From Chrysophaeum taylorii (taxonomy: Eukaryota; Sar; Pelagophyceae; Pelagomonadales; Pelagomonadaceae), in contig JAQMWT010000470.1 of assembly GCA_029834535.1 (NCBI GenBank), forward strand, positions 1 to 64,000: DNA of 64,000 nt, in the 5' to 3' direction. Positions 56,301 to 64,000 of this stretch are shown here, one piece after another (within the stretch, counting starts at the first letter, position 1; every line of letters begins with the position of its first letter). The notes under the pieces are model-generated. The model was not told the origin of the DNA, did no database searches, and was given only the letters and a program-made list of their open reading frames with translations. The translations under genes and the position numbers were made by a program.

Positions 56301-57250
56301 GTCTTCTTCCTCGGTGAAGTGGAGGCCATGACGGCGGGAGCGAAAACGTGGATTATCCTTGTCCTTAGTCGGTAGACGACCAAAGTCAGCGACGAATCGC
56401 AACGGCTTGAAATTGAGGGTGGGATGAGGCTTAAGGTGAGCCCAAAAGTTGCGCTCGAAGGTGGAGATAACTGTGATGCGGGCGATCAGCCTGGGAAGGT
56501 GATTAATGGCTTCCTTGTCTTCGTCGAGTAATAGCGAGTCGTTTGGAGTACGTAGACAATTGGCAAGACGCGCGAAGCCCTTGATGAGTGTTGGGGCGCG
56601 GGAGTCAAGCAAGCTTGGGGGGTACTTGAAGCGAAGGAGTTGGCGGATTTCCTCGAGGATCTTGTCGTTGGAAAGCAGGAGAGAGGTCGACCATAAACCG
56701 GGGTTGAGTCTGCGGACTCTCTCACCGAAAAACCCGCCGATTTCGACCCGGATTTCGATATTGTCGCCGAGAGGGTGGCCTGGGGGGTTGCGTGAAGGTA
56801 CAAGTGGCTCCAGGCCGACCCGCAGTCGCCCTATAGACTCTGCCTGAAGTCAACGACCCTGTGGCGAGGTGCGGCTAGTACTAAAACTAGTCGAAATCAC
56901 CGTGTTCGCGAGTCTCTGCGGAAAGAACAGACGCGTCGATGGTGCAGTGAAATGTGTACTTGCGCTTGAGGCGCTCGGCCTCGCGCTGGCGTTCGATTCT
57001 AGCGTGCTCGAAGTGCGTTCCGTCAATCTCCGTCTTCGACGCCGGTGTGTTCGTCTCGCGCTTATCATTCGGGTTTGGGCGATGCTGAGACTTCTGCAAC
57101 CTAAGTCCACTAGGCGTGGCGTCTTCACTGGAGGCTGTGAGCCTCTGTCCTCGACATCGTCGCTCTCGACGTGATCTGCGTCGGATACCTTGGCCATCTG
57201 GCGTTCGTCCTCGGCTCGTAAGTCCTCCGAACTTTCTCCATGGTGGCGAC
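49720..57250 (-). mobile_element. Ty1/copia-type element carrying a cytosine-5 methyltransferase-like domain (fossil)
   Basis: Read on the minus strand, the parts in order are: gag-like acidic region (about 56,850-55,550), aspartic protease-like segment with IDGGAS (about 55,320), cytosine-5 DNA methyltransferase-like domain (about 54,640-52,960), integrase C-terminal segment (about 52,750-52,500), acidic linker (52,455-51,700), copia reverse transcriptase with SVDDLL (51,240-50,430) and RNase H (50,250-49,730). The pol order is that of Ty1/copia. LTRs were not identified. The element is decayed with many breaks and is probably old. Methyltransferase capture by retrotransposons is known from Symbiodinium and Klebsormidium. 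Confidence 0.75.
52960..54640 (-). mobile_element. Cytosine-5 DNA methyltransferase-like part of the copia fossil
   Basis: Segments in the family order: motif I-like IIAGGLHQEGF (54,628-54,596), an acidic/Asp segment RAQHYADLRKL typical of motif III, the catalytic motif IV TLPCQHLS with the PCQ core (54,409-54,386), a motif VI-like VKNVEL, a motif VIII-like FGDVISKTRY (54,185-54,156) and motif X-like ALANAVPHHV (53,118-53,089). Family knowledge: PCQ holds the catalytic Cys and ENV the catalytic Glu; here the ENV position reads KNV. Treated only as a fossil part of the element. Confidence 0.7.
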
Positions 57251-57354
57251 GGCTTCTTCAAGCGTTGAGTGGTGCCCACTTTCCTCCTCGTCGACTTCCC
57301 GTCGCCGGCGCGCCTCTCCAGACGTCCAGACAGATATAATAGTACAAGTGCAGG

Positions 57355-57670
57355 CCAGTAAGTTCACCTATCTCTAACCCCAGTAAGTTCACCTGGTCCC
57401 AGTAAGTTCACATAGTCCCAATCTCTAACCCCAGTAAATTCGGCGTAAGCCCACTCGTGCTCACATCCACTCACCCCACTCTCCTTCGAGCTCGTCGCTC
57501 TCACCTCCGCCAATCTAAGCTGCTTTGATCCGTACACGCCGCTCGCCTTTGCGTTCACTCTAAAAACCCCTGTAAGTTCACTTGGTCTCAGTAAGTTCAC
57601 CTGGTCACTAAGTTCACCTAGTCCCAATCTCAAACCACAGTAAGTTCACCTGGTCCCAGTAAGTTCACCT
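57355..57670. repeat. Degenerate array of CAGTAAGTTCACCTGGTCC units
   Basis: Nine or so copies of an 18-20 base unit 'cagtaagttcacctggtccc', in two clusters (57,355-57,440 and 57,570-57,670) separated by about 130 bp of unique sequence. Units vary between 'cctggtccc', 'catagtccc' and 'cctatctctaacccc'. Not a CRISPR array: there are no unique spacers of constant size. On the plus strand each unit contains GTAAGT, a consensus 5' splice site. Confidence 0.85.
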
Positions 57671-57689
57671 ACCGTGCGCGTGTAGACGC

Positions 57690-58259
57690 CGGGAGGGGGC
57701 TTATCGGTATTGCGCAGCACGTGTGGGGTAGGGTGGAGTCGTCGACTCAGAAGAGGATATCCTCGGGGTTGCCAATCGACAGAGAGCCACGTAGAGCTGG
57801 ACGTGGCAGAAGACGGGCTTGGGCAAGAGGACGCCGACCTCGCGGGGCGTCTGGCCCTGGCTCTTGGTGATCGTTTGGCGTCGGTGGGGCTTGAGGGATA
57901 CAGGTTGGAGGAGCCTCGGTGACACGACACGATCGATCATGTATCTGGTACCGTTGCAGTGGCCGTGCGACGGGTCGAGGTTGCGAAGACTTTAAGCTCG
58001 CGATCAAAGTCAGCATGCCGTTGGTTGTCAGGGAGTTGAAAACTCGACTGTAAAGAGCGAGGCGTCGGCTTCCGACCCAACCTAGTCGGCCGAAAAGAAC
58101 TCCGACGCCTCGTCTTCGGGAAAAAAAGGCCGCGGTCATGCGCGCGTTGTCAGCATCGACAACATCGTTTCGACGGGGCGTGAGAATGGCGCGCTGAAAG
58201 AGCCGCCGCGGGTCGTGGAAATAGTCTGCGAGGTCGCCGTAGACGGCTTGGAGGATCAC
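57690..58259 (-). mobile_element. Helitron / Pif1-like helicase remnant
   Basis: The minus strand starts with QRAILTPRRNDVVDADNARM (about 58,200-58,140), the helicase segment that in Helitron and Pif1 proteins reads 'RaILtp.N..V..iN'. Further on come a CNGTRYMIDRVV segment near 57,945, then TKSQGQTPREVGVLLPKPVF and HVQLYVALCRLATP near 57,850-57,775, matching the last helicase motifs ('a.TinKsQGqT...vgvyL..pvFsHGQLYVAlSR'). GQLYVA is VQLYVA here. The pieces lie in more than one frame, so this is a disrupted C-terminal remnant. No Rep domain or Helitron 3' hairpin was found nearby. Confidence 0.8.
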
Positions 58260-59510
58260 TGTCTGGCTCTCGCGCCTACCTGATCCTTACTCTCGCGCCT
58301 ATCTGATCCTTACCCTAAATCGAGGGACAAACAAACAGACAGACAGACAGACAGACAAACATCTGTCGATTAGTAGTTAGGACTTGCCGCGTTTCGACTG
58401 TTACGAGATGTCCGCTGGATACCGACTAATGCCAGGCACTGGATCGCCCCTTTTCGGCTGAAACGCGCCATGAAGGCGTGTTCGCACCCACTCTCCTGCG
58501 TCCCCAGAGGCCATCGCCGACAGCAAGAGCGCGAAGCACGGCTTCCACACAGTTGTCGCGCTGCGAGAACAAGGTCACTAAACCCCAGTTTTCAAGGCTA
58601 CAAGTATGTACAAACTGTACAATCTTTCAGAAATTGGGGTAAGCCTTCGAAATGAACCCGAATTTCCGAAACCTGGGCGGAGCGAGCCCTGAATTTTGTG
58701 GCTCGGGAGGGCCAAAACTGCGCATCGGGGATCCAATGGGAACCTACGGGCTCCCGATATGGGACATGATGCGCGTAGCTCCGCAACCTGCTTGACGCCC
58801 TACGGCGACATCGTCTTTTTAGTACGTAGTATAAATGTCTGCCCGGGACGCGTCCAAGGAGCGTCCGCGCCGAATTCGACGCGTGTTTGACCCCCAACAT
58901 CGACTTTGACAGGAAACGCTCCCGAAAATTCAGGTCGTGTTCCGCAGGCTCATAGTCGAATCTGCTTGTAGTCCTCTGATTTGCGCTCAAGCTCATGATC
59001 ATGGTCTAGCTTGTCCCGTAGGTACGTAGACTTACATGTTAAATTAGGTGTAGTTCTACGTGTCGTCTGCCGTGTGCTGAGGCTAGGGGAATTAACCTGT
59101 TCCCGGAACTCTAACCTGCCAGACTCGCACGGTGACGCGGGATGGTTCTTCAGTGACTTTACACAAATGCACTGTAGAATACTCTACACCCAGGACACAG
59201 ACATATGTCGTCGGTTGATGATGCACAAATGGACTGCGAACTTCAGCCTAGTGATCAGCATCGATTACAGGTCCCGGGACAAGAAGGTGAGAGGCGCTCT
59301 GCACCCAGATGGGCGGCTTAATGTTCGAGTCGGCGTCGTCGCATAAATGTCTTCCGGATTGAGGGTGGCTGGTGGGATATATGAAGTGTGGGTGGGAGTC
59401 AGGTAATAGCATAGGTGGACTACCCAGCGAAGCGCACGGGATTCTTCGTCGGGCATGCAAATGATGGTGCGACAATAAGACGCAAAGCAGGAAGGTGTGT
59501 CTATGTTTGA
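58260..59510. other. Intergenic region with repeats
   Basis: Contains a two-copy 'ctctcgcgcctacctgatccttac' repeat (58,267-58,314), a (GACA)n run (58,334-58,360) and the second dispersed-repeat copy (58,967-59,187). A minus-strand frame of 134 codons at 58,598-59,002 has no recognisable feature. I see no gene. Confidence 0.5.
58967..59187 (+). repeat. Dispersed repeat, copy 2
   Basis: Partner of 42,039-42,262, same orientation, about 80% identity with small indels. Confidence 0.75.
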
Positions 59511-59521
59511 CTAGTGGCGCA

Positions 59522-60940
59522 TCACGAGGTCCCTCCTTTCGGGCGCGATATCACAGGTCCTTGGAGTCGAGGTTTCTCGGAGCTTCCAAAGCGCTGGACG
59601 AAGGCGGATTTCGCTCGAGATAGTGGAACCGTCTGCGACGCAACTATGAGTTGTGATCCATACGCGAAGAATACACATACCTTGGGGATCTGTACGACGG
59701 CCGCGGTTTTTCCGGTGACGGCGTGGACGACGCTGACGGTGTATCGCGGGCCCGAGCCTTCAGTGGCCCAATGGTGAACAAAATCGTAGTTGTCGGCGGG
59801 GCCAAAACGCGCGGCGTATGCGGCTTGAACTTTGGCGATGGGCATGCCCCTGGGTGATTGGACGACGGCCGCGAGCTTGTTGGTGGCCTTTCGGATGACG
59901 TGAATGTCCTCCAGGTCGGCATCGTGCGGATTGAGAAGGGCGACGTCGCCTTCGCCCACGGTACGTTCGTGCTGGACGAGGCGGACGAGAGCCACATCGT
60001 CGTCGTCGTCGTCGTCGACATCGACGCTCGCGCGTTCGGTTTTCGGTGGTTCGTCTGTTCTAGACCAACCTTCCGGCAACCCTCCCGCGGCGCAGGCCTG
60101 CTCGAGCTCGCGGGAAAGCTTGACGAGCGCTTGTTGGCTACGTAGCTCCCTGGCGCGTGATTCCTCGAGCTGTTGCGATATGGTTTTGGCGTTGGCCTCG
60201 AGGTCGAGAAGTCTGTCTAGGCGGCCTTTGAGCGCGGCATTCGCTGCACGCTCGGCTAAGAGGGCCTCTTTATCGAGGTCGGCGCTCGATACGATTCTGC
60301 CAAGCCTCGCGACCTCTCTCTCGAGATTGTTGACCGTATCGCGCTCCGCGGCGAGCGAGTTCTCTAGACTCGAGACCTTCTCGTATCGGGTCGCGGCGAT
60401 GGTCGAGTATCTCGCCGCTTTTGCCGTCGCGGTGTGCGTCGCCTGTTTTTGCTCGGCGAGTTCCTGGCGCAACTCTGTCTCGTAAGCGAGCGCTCGTTCG
60501 AGCTCGGCTTGCAAATCGAGCACTTTCTGTCGAGGCGACCTGTCGGGGAAGTGCCCGAGCGGCATCTCGTCGAAGGAATCGATCGATACGTAGGATGTGC
60601 GTCGGCTGCGCGGCGTCGACCGTGGGTCCTCGTTGATGAACTCGTCGTGGAGTAAACAGAGCGTCTCCGAGAGCTGGGTCTTGCATTCGACGAGCGATGC
60701 CTCGAGCAAAGTGCGACTCGTCTCGCACTCGCCGAGCTGTGTCTTCAGATCGTCGACCGACTGTTGGAGCGCGACCGCCGTCGCCTTCGAAGCCGCGAGA
60801 TCTTCTCGCGCACAACGGAGCGCCTCGTCGTCACTCGAGGCGTCCGTCACCCGAGGCCTGTCGCTCAACAAGTCCTCCGCGTTGTCGCGGGGCAACGGCT
60901 GAGCGTTATCGAGACTTTCGAGTTCCACAAGGTCCGCCAT
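59522..60940 (-). CDS. Coiled-coil protein, 472 aa
   Basis: Start chosen at 60,940 (MADLVELESLDNA); a further ATG 12 bases upstream is less likely. Residues about 40-115 and 145-285 are long heptad-patterned, Ala/Glu/Leu/Arg-rich helices (for example DLQAELERALAYETELRQEL). A Ser/Arg-rich linker lies between them (RSTPRSRRTSYVSIDSFDEM), a likely phosphorylation region. After an eight-Asp run near 311-318, the last 150 residues are globular, with two similar segments (TNKLAAVVQSPRGMPIAKVQAAYAARFG and TGKTAAVVQIP...PLSRAKSAFVQRFG, compared in parts), an apparent internal repeat. I recognise no family; a structural or centrosomal role is possible. Divergent from the CCDC137-like gene with 241 bp between starts. 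Confidence 0.8.
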   Translation of the reverse strand: MADLVELESLDNAQPLPRDNAEDLLSDRPRVTDASSDDEALRCAREDLAASKATAVALQQSVDDLKTQLGECETSRTLLEASLVECKTQLSETLCLLHDEFINEDPRSTPRSRRTSYVSIDSFDEMPLGHFPDRSPRQKVLDLQAELERALAYETELRQELAEQKQATHTATAKAARYSTIAATRYEKVSSLENSLAAERDTVNNLEREVARLGRIVSSADLDKEALLAERAANAALKGRLDRLLDLEANAKTISQQLEESRARELRSQQALVKLSRELEQACAAGGLPEGWSRTDEPPKTERASVDVDDDDDDDVALVRLVQHERTVGEGDVALLNPHDADLEDIHVIRKATNKLAAVVQSPRGMPIAKVQAAYAARFGPADNYDFVHHWATEGSGPRYTVSVVHAVTGKTAAVVQIPKVCVFFAYGSQLIVASQTVPLSRAKSAFVQRFGSSEKPRLQGPVISRPKGGTS

Positions 60941-61181
60941 TCTCTTTCGCATCGAAAGGCAAAAAATTGGTGGTGATTGCGGTCGCAGCAGCCGGCCTCA
61001 GACTGACCCGTTGTGGACGACCTACTTCGCCATGCTTCGTGTATCTTGGAAGACCGTTACATGACGTCACAAATTGCACATTTGACCTGCCGACATCTGC
61101 TGAATTCATTCATTCATTCATTCATTTATTCATTCGAAAATAAACCGGGGTCGCAAATCGATACCCTCTTTCCGAGTCGTC
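60941..61181. promoter_or_regulatory. Bidirectional promoter with TGACGTCA palindrome
   Basis: Separates the start codons of the coiled-coil gene (minus) and the CCDC137-like gene (plus). A perfect CRE palindrome TGACGTCA is at 61,062-61,069, near the middle. An (ATTC)n run lies at 61,106-61,137, in the probable 5' UTR of the plus-strand gene. Confidence 0.55.
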
Positions 61182-61891
61182 ATGGGTCGCGTCCGAAGGT
61201 ACAAAAAGATCAAGGCGTGCGATCCGTTTGCGAAGAAGCGGGCTCCGACAAAGAAGAGGCGGGAGATGGATCTCGCCCCCGAGGAGTCCGAGGTGAGCGG
61301 ACGGAAGAGGCGGCGGCAGGAGCGGCGGTGGGCTCGGGAGGCGCTGGGTCTCGACGAGAATGGCGACTTGGACGAGGAGGCGCCCAAGGAGAGGGTGGTC
61401 ATCGCGCCGCGACAGAGCAACGAGTCGGAGCGGCAGTTTCGGGCGCGCGTCAAGCTCGAAGGGCGGAAGATCATGAAGGAGATGGTGAATTTTTTTATTC
61501 GTTTCGCGCGATAATGATTGGGGTATAGGTCGAGTCGCATTCGGTGTCCAAGCAGCGGAGGAAAGCGGCGATGAAACGGCGCGCCGAGGCGAAGAAGGCG
61601 AAGAAAAGGCGGCAGGAGGAGGACGAGGTGCCCAGCAGCGACATCAAGTTCGGCGACCGCGTACACGCGCCGCCAAAGCTCGGGGGAACGTACGTCCGCA
61701 ACCACATCTCATATGAGAAAAAGGAGCACGAAATCGCGCGCAGGCAGAATATCGGGCCGCCGGGGAGAGATGCCTCCTCCTCCGGCTCCGGCTCCGCGGA
61801 GAGGAAGAGGCGCACGACGTCGGGCGTGGACGAGGCAGTCCGCCAGCACTACGCCTCTCGGGGGCGCCTAGCGCCTTCCGACATGTGGTAA
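61182..61891 (+). CDS. CCDC137: CCDC137-like nucleolar protein
   Basis: Two exons, 61182-61484 and 61529-61891, with a 44-nt intron (GTGAAT...TATAG); product 221 residues. Very basic and helical: MGRVRRYKKIKACDPFAKKR at the start, KRRAEAKKAKKRRQEE in the second exon, then DIKFGDRVHAPPKL near 148-161. That last segment matches the one conserved block of CCDC137 ('v.FGevv..PP.l'). In animals CCDC137 (RaRF) is a nucleolar and chromosome-periphery RNA-binding protein. The C-terminus (VDEAVRQHYASRGRLAPSDMW) is well conserved in style. The gene ends 8 bases before the MITE copy 2, so its 3' UTR or poly(A) site probably lies within that insertion. Confidence 0.72.
61485..61528 (+). other. 44-nt intron in the CCDC137-like gene
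   Basis: GTGAATTTTT...GGGGTATAG; contains an in-frame stop, and its removal joins KEM to VESHSVSKQRRK in phase 0. Confidence 0.85.
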
Positions 61892-61899
61892 AACTCCGT

Positions 61900-62159
61900 A
61901 GGGTCGGATAAGAAAGTTCGTACGAGCCGTTAACTATGTTTCAGTTTGTACTAAGACATACTCAACGGATCGCTGAGCTATGTTCATTTGTACTCAAGCA
62001 GTATGTGCCGCCACGCCGCGAGATCGTCGCGATGGAACTAGTCCCCATAGTGAAGTCGGCATCCTTTTTTCGTCCCCTCACGCAAAAAAAGGAAAAAGCC
62101 CACGCGTTGTAGGACCCGTCGTTGCGGTGCGGGCTAGTCTCGTTTTCTTATCCGACCCT
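61900..62159. mobile_element. hAT-like MITE, copy 2
   Basis: 260 bp, same orientation as 36,676-36,932 and differing by a 3-bp length change in a T run and a few substitutions. Same AGGGTCGGATAAGAAA terminal inverted repeats. No clear target duplication here (flanks aaactccgt and taggcgga). Sits between the CCDC137-like gene and the dynamin-related gene. Confidence 0.85.
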
Positions 62160-62199
62160 TAGGCGGAGGTTTGGGGGGAGTGTTCGGGGATACTGTGAA

Positions 62200-62207
62200 T
62201 GACGTCA
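62200..62207. promoter_or_regulatory. TGACGTCA palindrome upstream of the dynamin-related gene
   Basis: CRE/bZIP-type palindrome 85 bp before the ATG, just outside the MITE. Confidence 0.45.
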
Positions 62208-62291
62208 TCCATCCTCGGACCCTAGTGAAAGAAATTCATTCATTGGTCAATAACTAAAATCTTCGAGTAGTGTTATTAAAACAAAGAAGTA

Positions 62292-64000
62292 ATGGCGGCG
62301 GCGCCCCCTCGATTGCCAGATCGCGGTCGACCAAGCACGATGCGCGGGACCGGCAGCAGCAGCCTTAGCACGGGTGGAGACTCGGTGCGGAACAGCGACA
62401 TCGAGGAGTTGATCCCGATGGTGAACCGTCTCCAGGACGCGTTGTCTCTGACGGATTCCAAGGAGGAGATCTCTTTACCGCAGATCGCGGTGGTCGGGGG
62501 CCAGTCGAGCGGGAAGAGCTCGGTGCTGGAGAATATCGTGGGTAAGTCGTTTTTGCCGCGGGGGTCGGGGATCGTGACGCGGCGGCCGCTCGTGCTGCAG
62601 CTCGTGAACGGTCGGGAAGAGTACGGCGAATTTCTGCACGCGTCGAAGCGCTTCTACGATTTCGAGGAGATTCGGTCCGAGATCGAAGCCGACACGGCGC
62701 GCGTGTGCGGGACGAACAAGGGGCTGGATTCGCGCGCGATCCACCTCAAGGTTTCGAGCCCGCGCGCGCTCAACCTGACGTTGATCGACCTGCCCGGCGC
62801 GACCAAGGTGCCGGTCGGCGACCAGCCCGAGGATATCGGGGATCAGATCCGCGAGATGATTTTGAGCTACATATCCAAACCGACGTGCATAATTCTGGCC
62901 GTGACGGCCGCGAACACGGACTTGGCGAACTCGGACGCGCTTCAGCTCGCTCGCGCCGTCGACCCTCGAGGAGACCGGACGTTGGGCGTGTTGACCAAGC
63001 TGGACCTCATGGACAGGGGGACCGACGCGCGGTCGATATTTACGGGCGAGTCGACGGACCTTCCGCGGCTGAAGTTGGGGTACGTTGGCGTCGTGAACCG
63101 GTCGCAGGCCGACATAAACGAGCGCAAGACAATTTCGGACGCGCGCCGGTACGAAGACGATTTTTTTCGGAGCACCCCCGCCTACGCCGACCTGTCCCTC
63201 GGGACCGCGCACCTGGTCCGCCAGTGCTCCCAGCTGCTTGCTTCCCACATCCGCGCGACCCTCCCGACCCTCGAGCGCGAGATCTCGACGACGCTCGCGA
63301 AGAAGAAGAAGGACTTGGAGGATTTGGGAGATCAAGGCCCCGACGCCAAGCGCCGACGCCTGACGGAGAGTTTGCTGTTGTTCTGCGAACGGTACCAGGC
63401 GTTGGTGACGGGCTCGGCATTGCCCTGGTCGATGCCGGGCCACGCGACCCGAGAGCTCGCCGGCGGCGCGCGCGTCGAGCGAGTCTTCAGAGACGTCTTC
63501 GAGACCGAGATCAGAAACCTTCGGGTCCTCGAGGATCTCTCTCCCACGGAAGTCCAGACCCTCGTGCGGAACTGCCACGGCCTCGGCGGCGGCCTCTTCA
63601 CTCCGGACCAGGCCTTTTTGCAGCTCGTTCGCCGCAACGTCCGTCGCCTCTCCGGTCCCGCCGCGAAATGCGTCGAGCTGGTCCACGCCGAGTTGCACGC
63701 GCTCATCAAGGACGCGGCGGACTTTCCCGCGCTCCAGGCCTTCCCCGACCTCTCTAAGGCCCTCGAAGTCTTCGTGGCTAAATTGTTGCGCGAAAACCTC
63801 GATTCTGCCGCGATCGCGCTCGCGATGCTGCTCGACATGGAGTTGTCTCGCGTCAACATCACGCACCCGGATTTTGTGGGAGCCAACGGGATCACCTCCT
63901 TCATGGCCTCCATCGAAGATCGCATCACCAAAGAATCCCAGCCAGTTCAGCCCGCTTCGGCCGCTTCTGCTTCTGCCGCGTCTGGCGGCGGTGCTCCCAA
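62292..64000 (+). CDS. Dynamin-related GTPase, 5' part (runs off the window)
   Basis: 569 complete codons and still open at the window end. The GTPase domain is complete: G1 GGQSSGKSS and its lead AVVG (about 63-74), the switch I segment GSGIVTRRPLVLQL with the essential Thr, G3 DLPG in LTLIDLPGATKVP, G4 TKLDLMDRG, and the G5-region VNRSQADI. It is followed by the helical middle/stalk region (LLASHIRATLPTLEREI). The short N-terminal extension (MAAAPPRLPDRGRPS) has no pleckstrin or transit signal. LPRGSGIVTRRP and the middle domain match the Drp1/Dnm1/plant DRP3 group, which divides mitochondria and peroxisomes. The visible part ends in an Ala/Ser/Gly-rich linker like the variable B insert; the GED is beyond the window. 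A TGACGTCA element lies 85 bases upstream. Confidence 0.94.
   Translation, partial: MAAAPPRLPDRGRPSTMRGTGSSSLSTGGDSVRNSDIEELIPMVNRLQDALSLTDSKEEISLPQIAVVGGQSSGKSSVLENIVGKSFLPRGSGIVTRRPLVLQLVNGREEYGEFLHASKRFYDFEEIRSEIEADTARVCGTNKGLDSRAIHLKVSSPRALNLTLIDLPGATKVPVGDQPEDIGDQIREMILSYISKPTCIILAVTAANTDLANSDALQLARAVDPRGDRTLGVLTKLDLMDRGTDARSIFTGESTDLPRLKLGYVGVVNRSQADINERKTISDARRYEDDFFRSTPAYADLSLGTAHLVRQCSQLLASHIRATLPTLEREISTTLAKKKKDLEDLGDQGPDAKRRRLTESLLLFCERYQALVTGSALPWSMPGHATRELAGGARVERVFRDVFETEIRNLRVLEDLSPTEVQTLVRNCHGLGGGLFTPDQAFLQLVRRNVRRLSGPAAKCVELVHAELHALIKDAADFPALQAFPDLSKALEVFVAKLLRENLDSAAIALAMLLDMELSRVNITHPDFVGANGITSFMASIEDRITKESQPVQPASAASASAASGGGAP

Noticed and set aside
57355-57670. Possible CRISPR array
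   Set aside because: Units are degenerate and mostly contiguous, with no constant-length unique spacers, and the window is eukaryotic.
62475-63866. A long minus-strand frame over the dynamin-related gene
   Set aside because: The plus strand has all GTPase motifs in one frame; the minus product is low-complexity and unrecognisable.
1-64000. tRNA, rRNA or other structured RNA genes
   Set aside because: I saw no convincing tRNA T-loop/anticodon arrangement or rRNA core sequence by eye; tRNAscan-SE and Infernal would settle this.

Overview
This window looks like nuclear DNA of a unicellular, flagellated eukaryote, most likely an alga or related protist. The evidence is spliceosomal GT-AG introns that are very short (22-55 nt), a cytosolic HSP70, ribosomal protein S13 (uS15), a dynamin-related GTPase, an IFT25-like ciliary protein, a heat-shock-factor-type DNA-binding domain, Ty1/copia elements, a Helitron helicase remnant and hAT-like MITEs. 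A stramenopile is my best guess because of the copia load and HSF-type factors, but nothing in the sequence settles the lineage. Host genes are GC-rich and packed tightly; several neighbours are 5-140 bp apart. The gene-poor stretches are more AT-rich and full of repeats.

Layout. 1-3.0 kb: low-information sequence with a GAAA microsatellite and a weak relic coding region. 3.0-8.4 kb: a compact cluster of an unknown protein, a convergent sulfotransferase-like membrane protein, RPS13, a weak cNMP-binding-like fragment and a serine carboxypeptidase. 8.95-13.33 kb: a copia element with unusually short (75 bp) LTRs and a 5-bp target duplication, ending 75 bp before the start codon of HSP70 (13.4-15.5 kb). 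15.8-22.8 kb: a second compact cluster of a glycosyltransferase-like gene whose 5' end is tandemly duplicated (235 bp), a patatin-like lipase, a large IQ/WW protein, a myristoylated MLKL/HeLo-like helical protein and a class I methyltransferase. 22.8-26.1 kb: no confident gene.

26.1-38.1 kb is an old tandem duplication of a roughly 6 kb unit. Each unit carries an HSF-type DNA-binding domain joined to a C-terminal RING finger (four introns at identical sites in both copies, one only 22 nt), flanked by poorly defined minus-strand genes that also occur twice. 38.4-41.6 kb: an IFT25-like gene and a secreted Yellow/major royal jelly-type protein. 42-57 kb: two large, decayed copia-type elements in opposite orientations; the minus-strand one carries a cytosine-5 DNA methyltransferase-like domain. 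57.3-58.3 kb: a Helitron (Pif1-like) helicase remnant and a GTAAGT-bearing repeat array. 59.5-64 kb: a coiled-coil protein, a CCDC137-like nucleolar protein, a MITE nearly identical to one at 36.7 kb, and the 5' part of a dynamin-related protein running off the window.

The strongest novelty candidates are the HSF-RING fusion pair, the methyltransferase-carrying copia element, the 22-nt introns, the very short LTR pair next to HSP70 and the MLKL/HeLo-like protein with an EF-hand-like tail.
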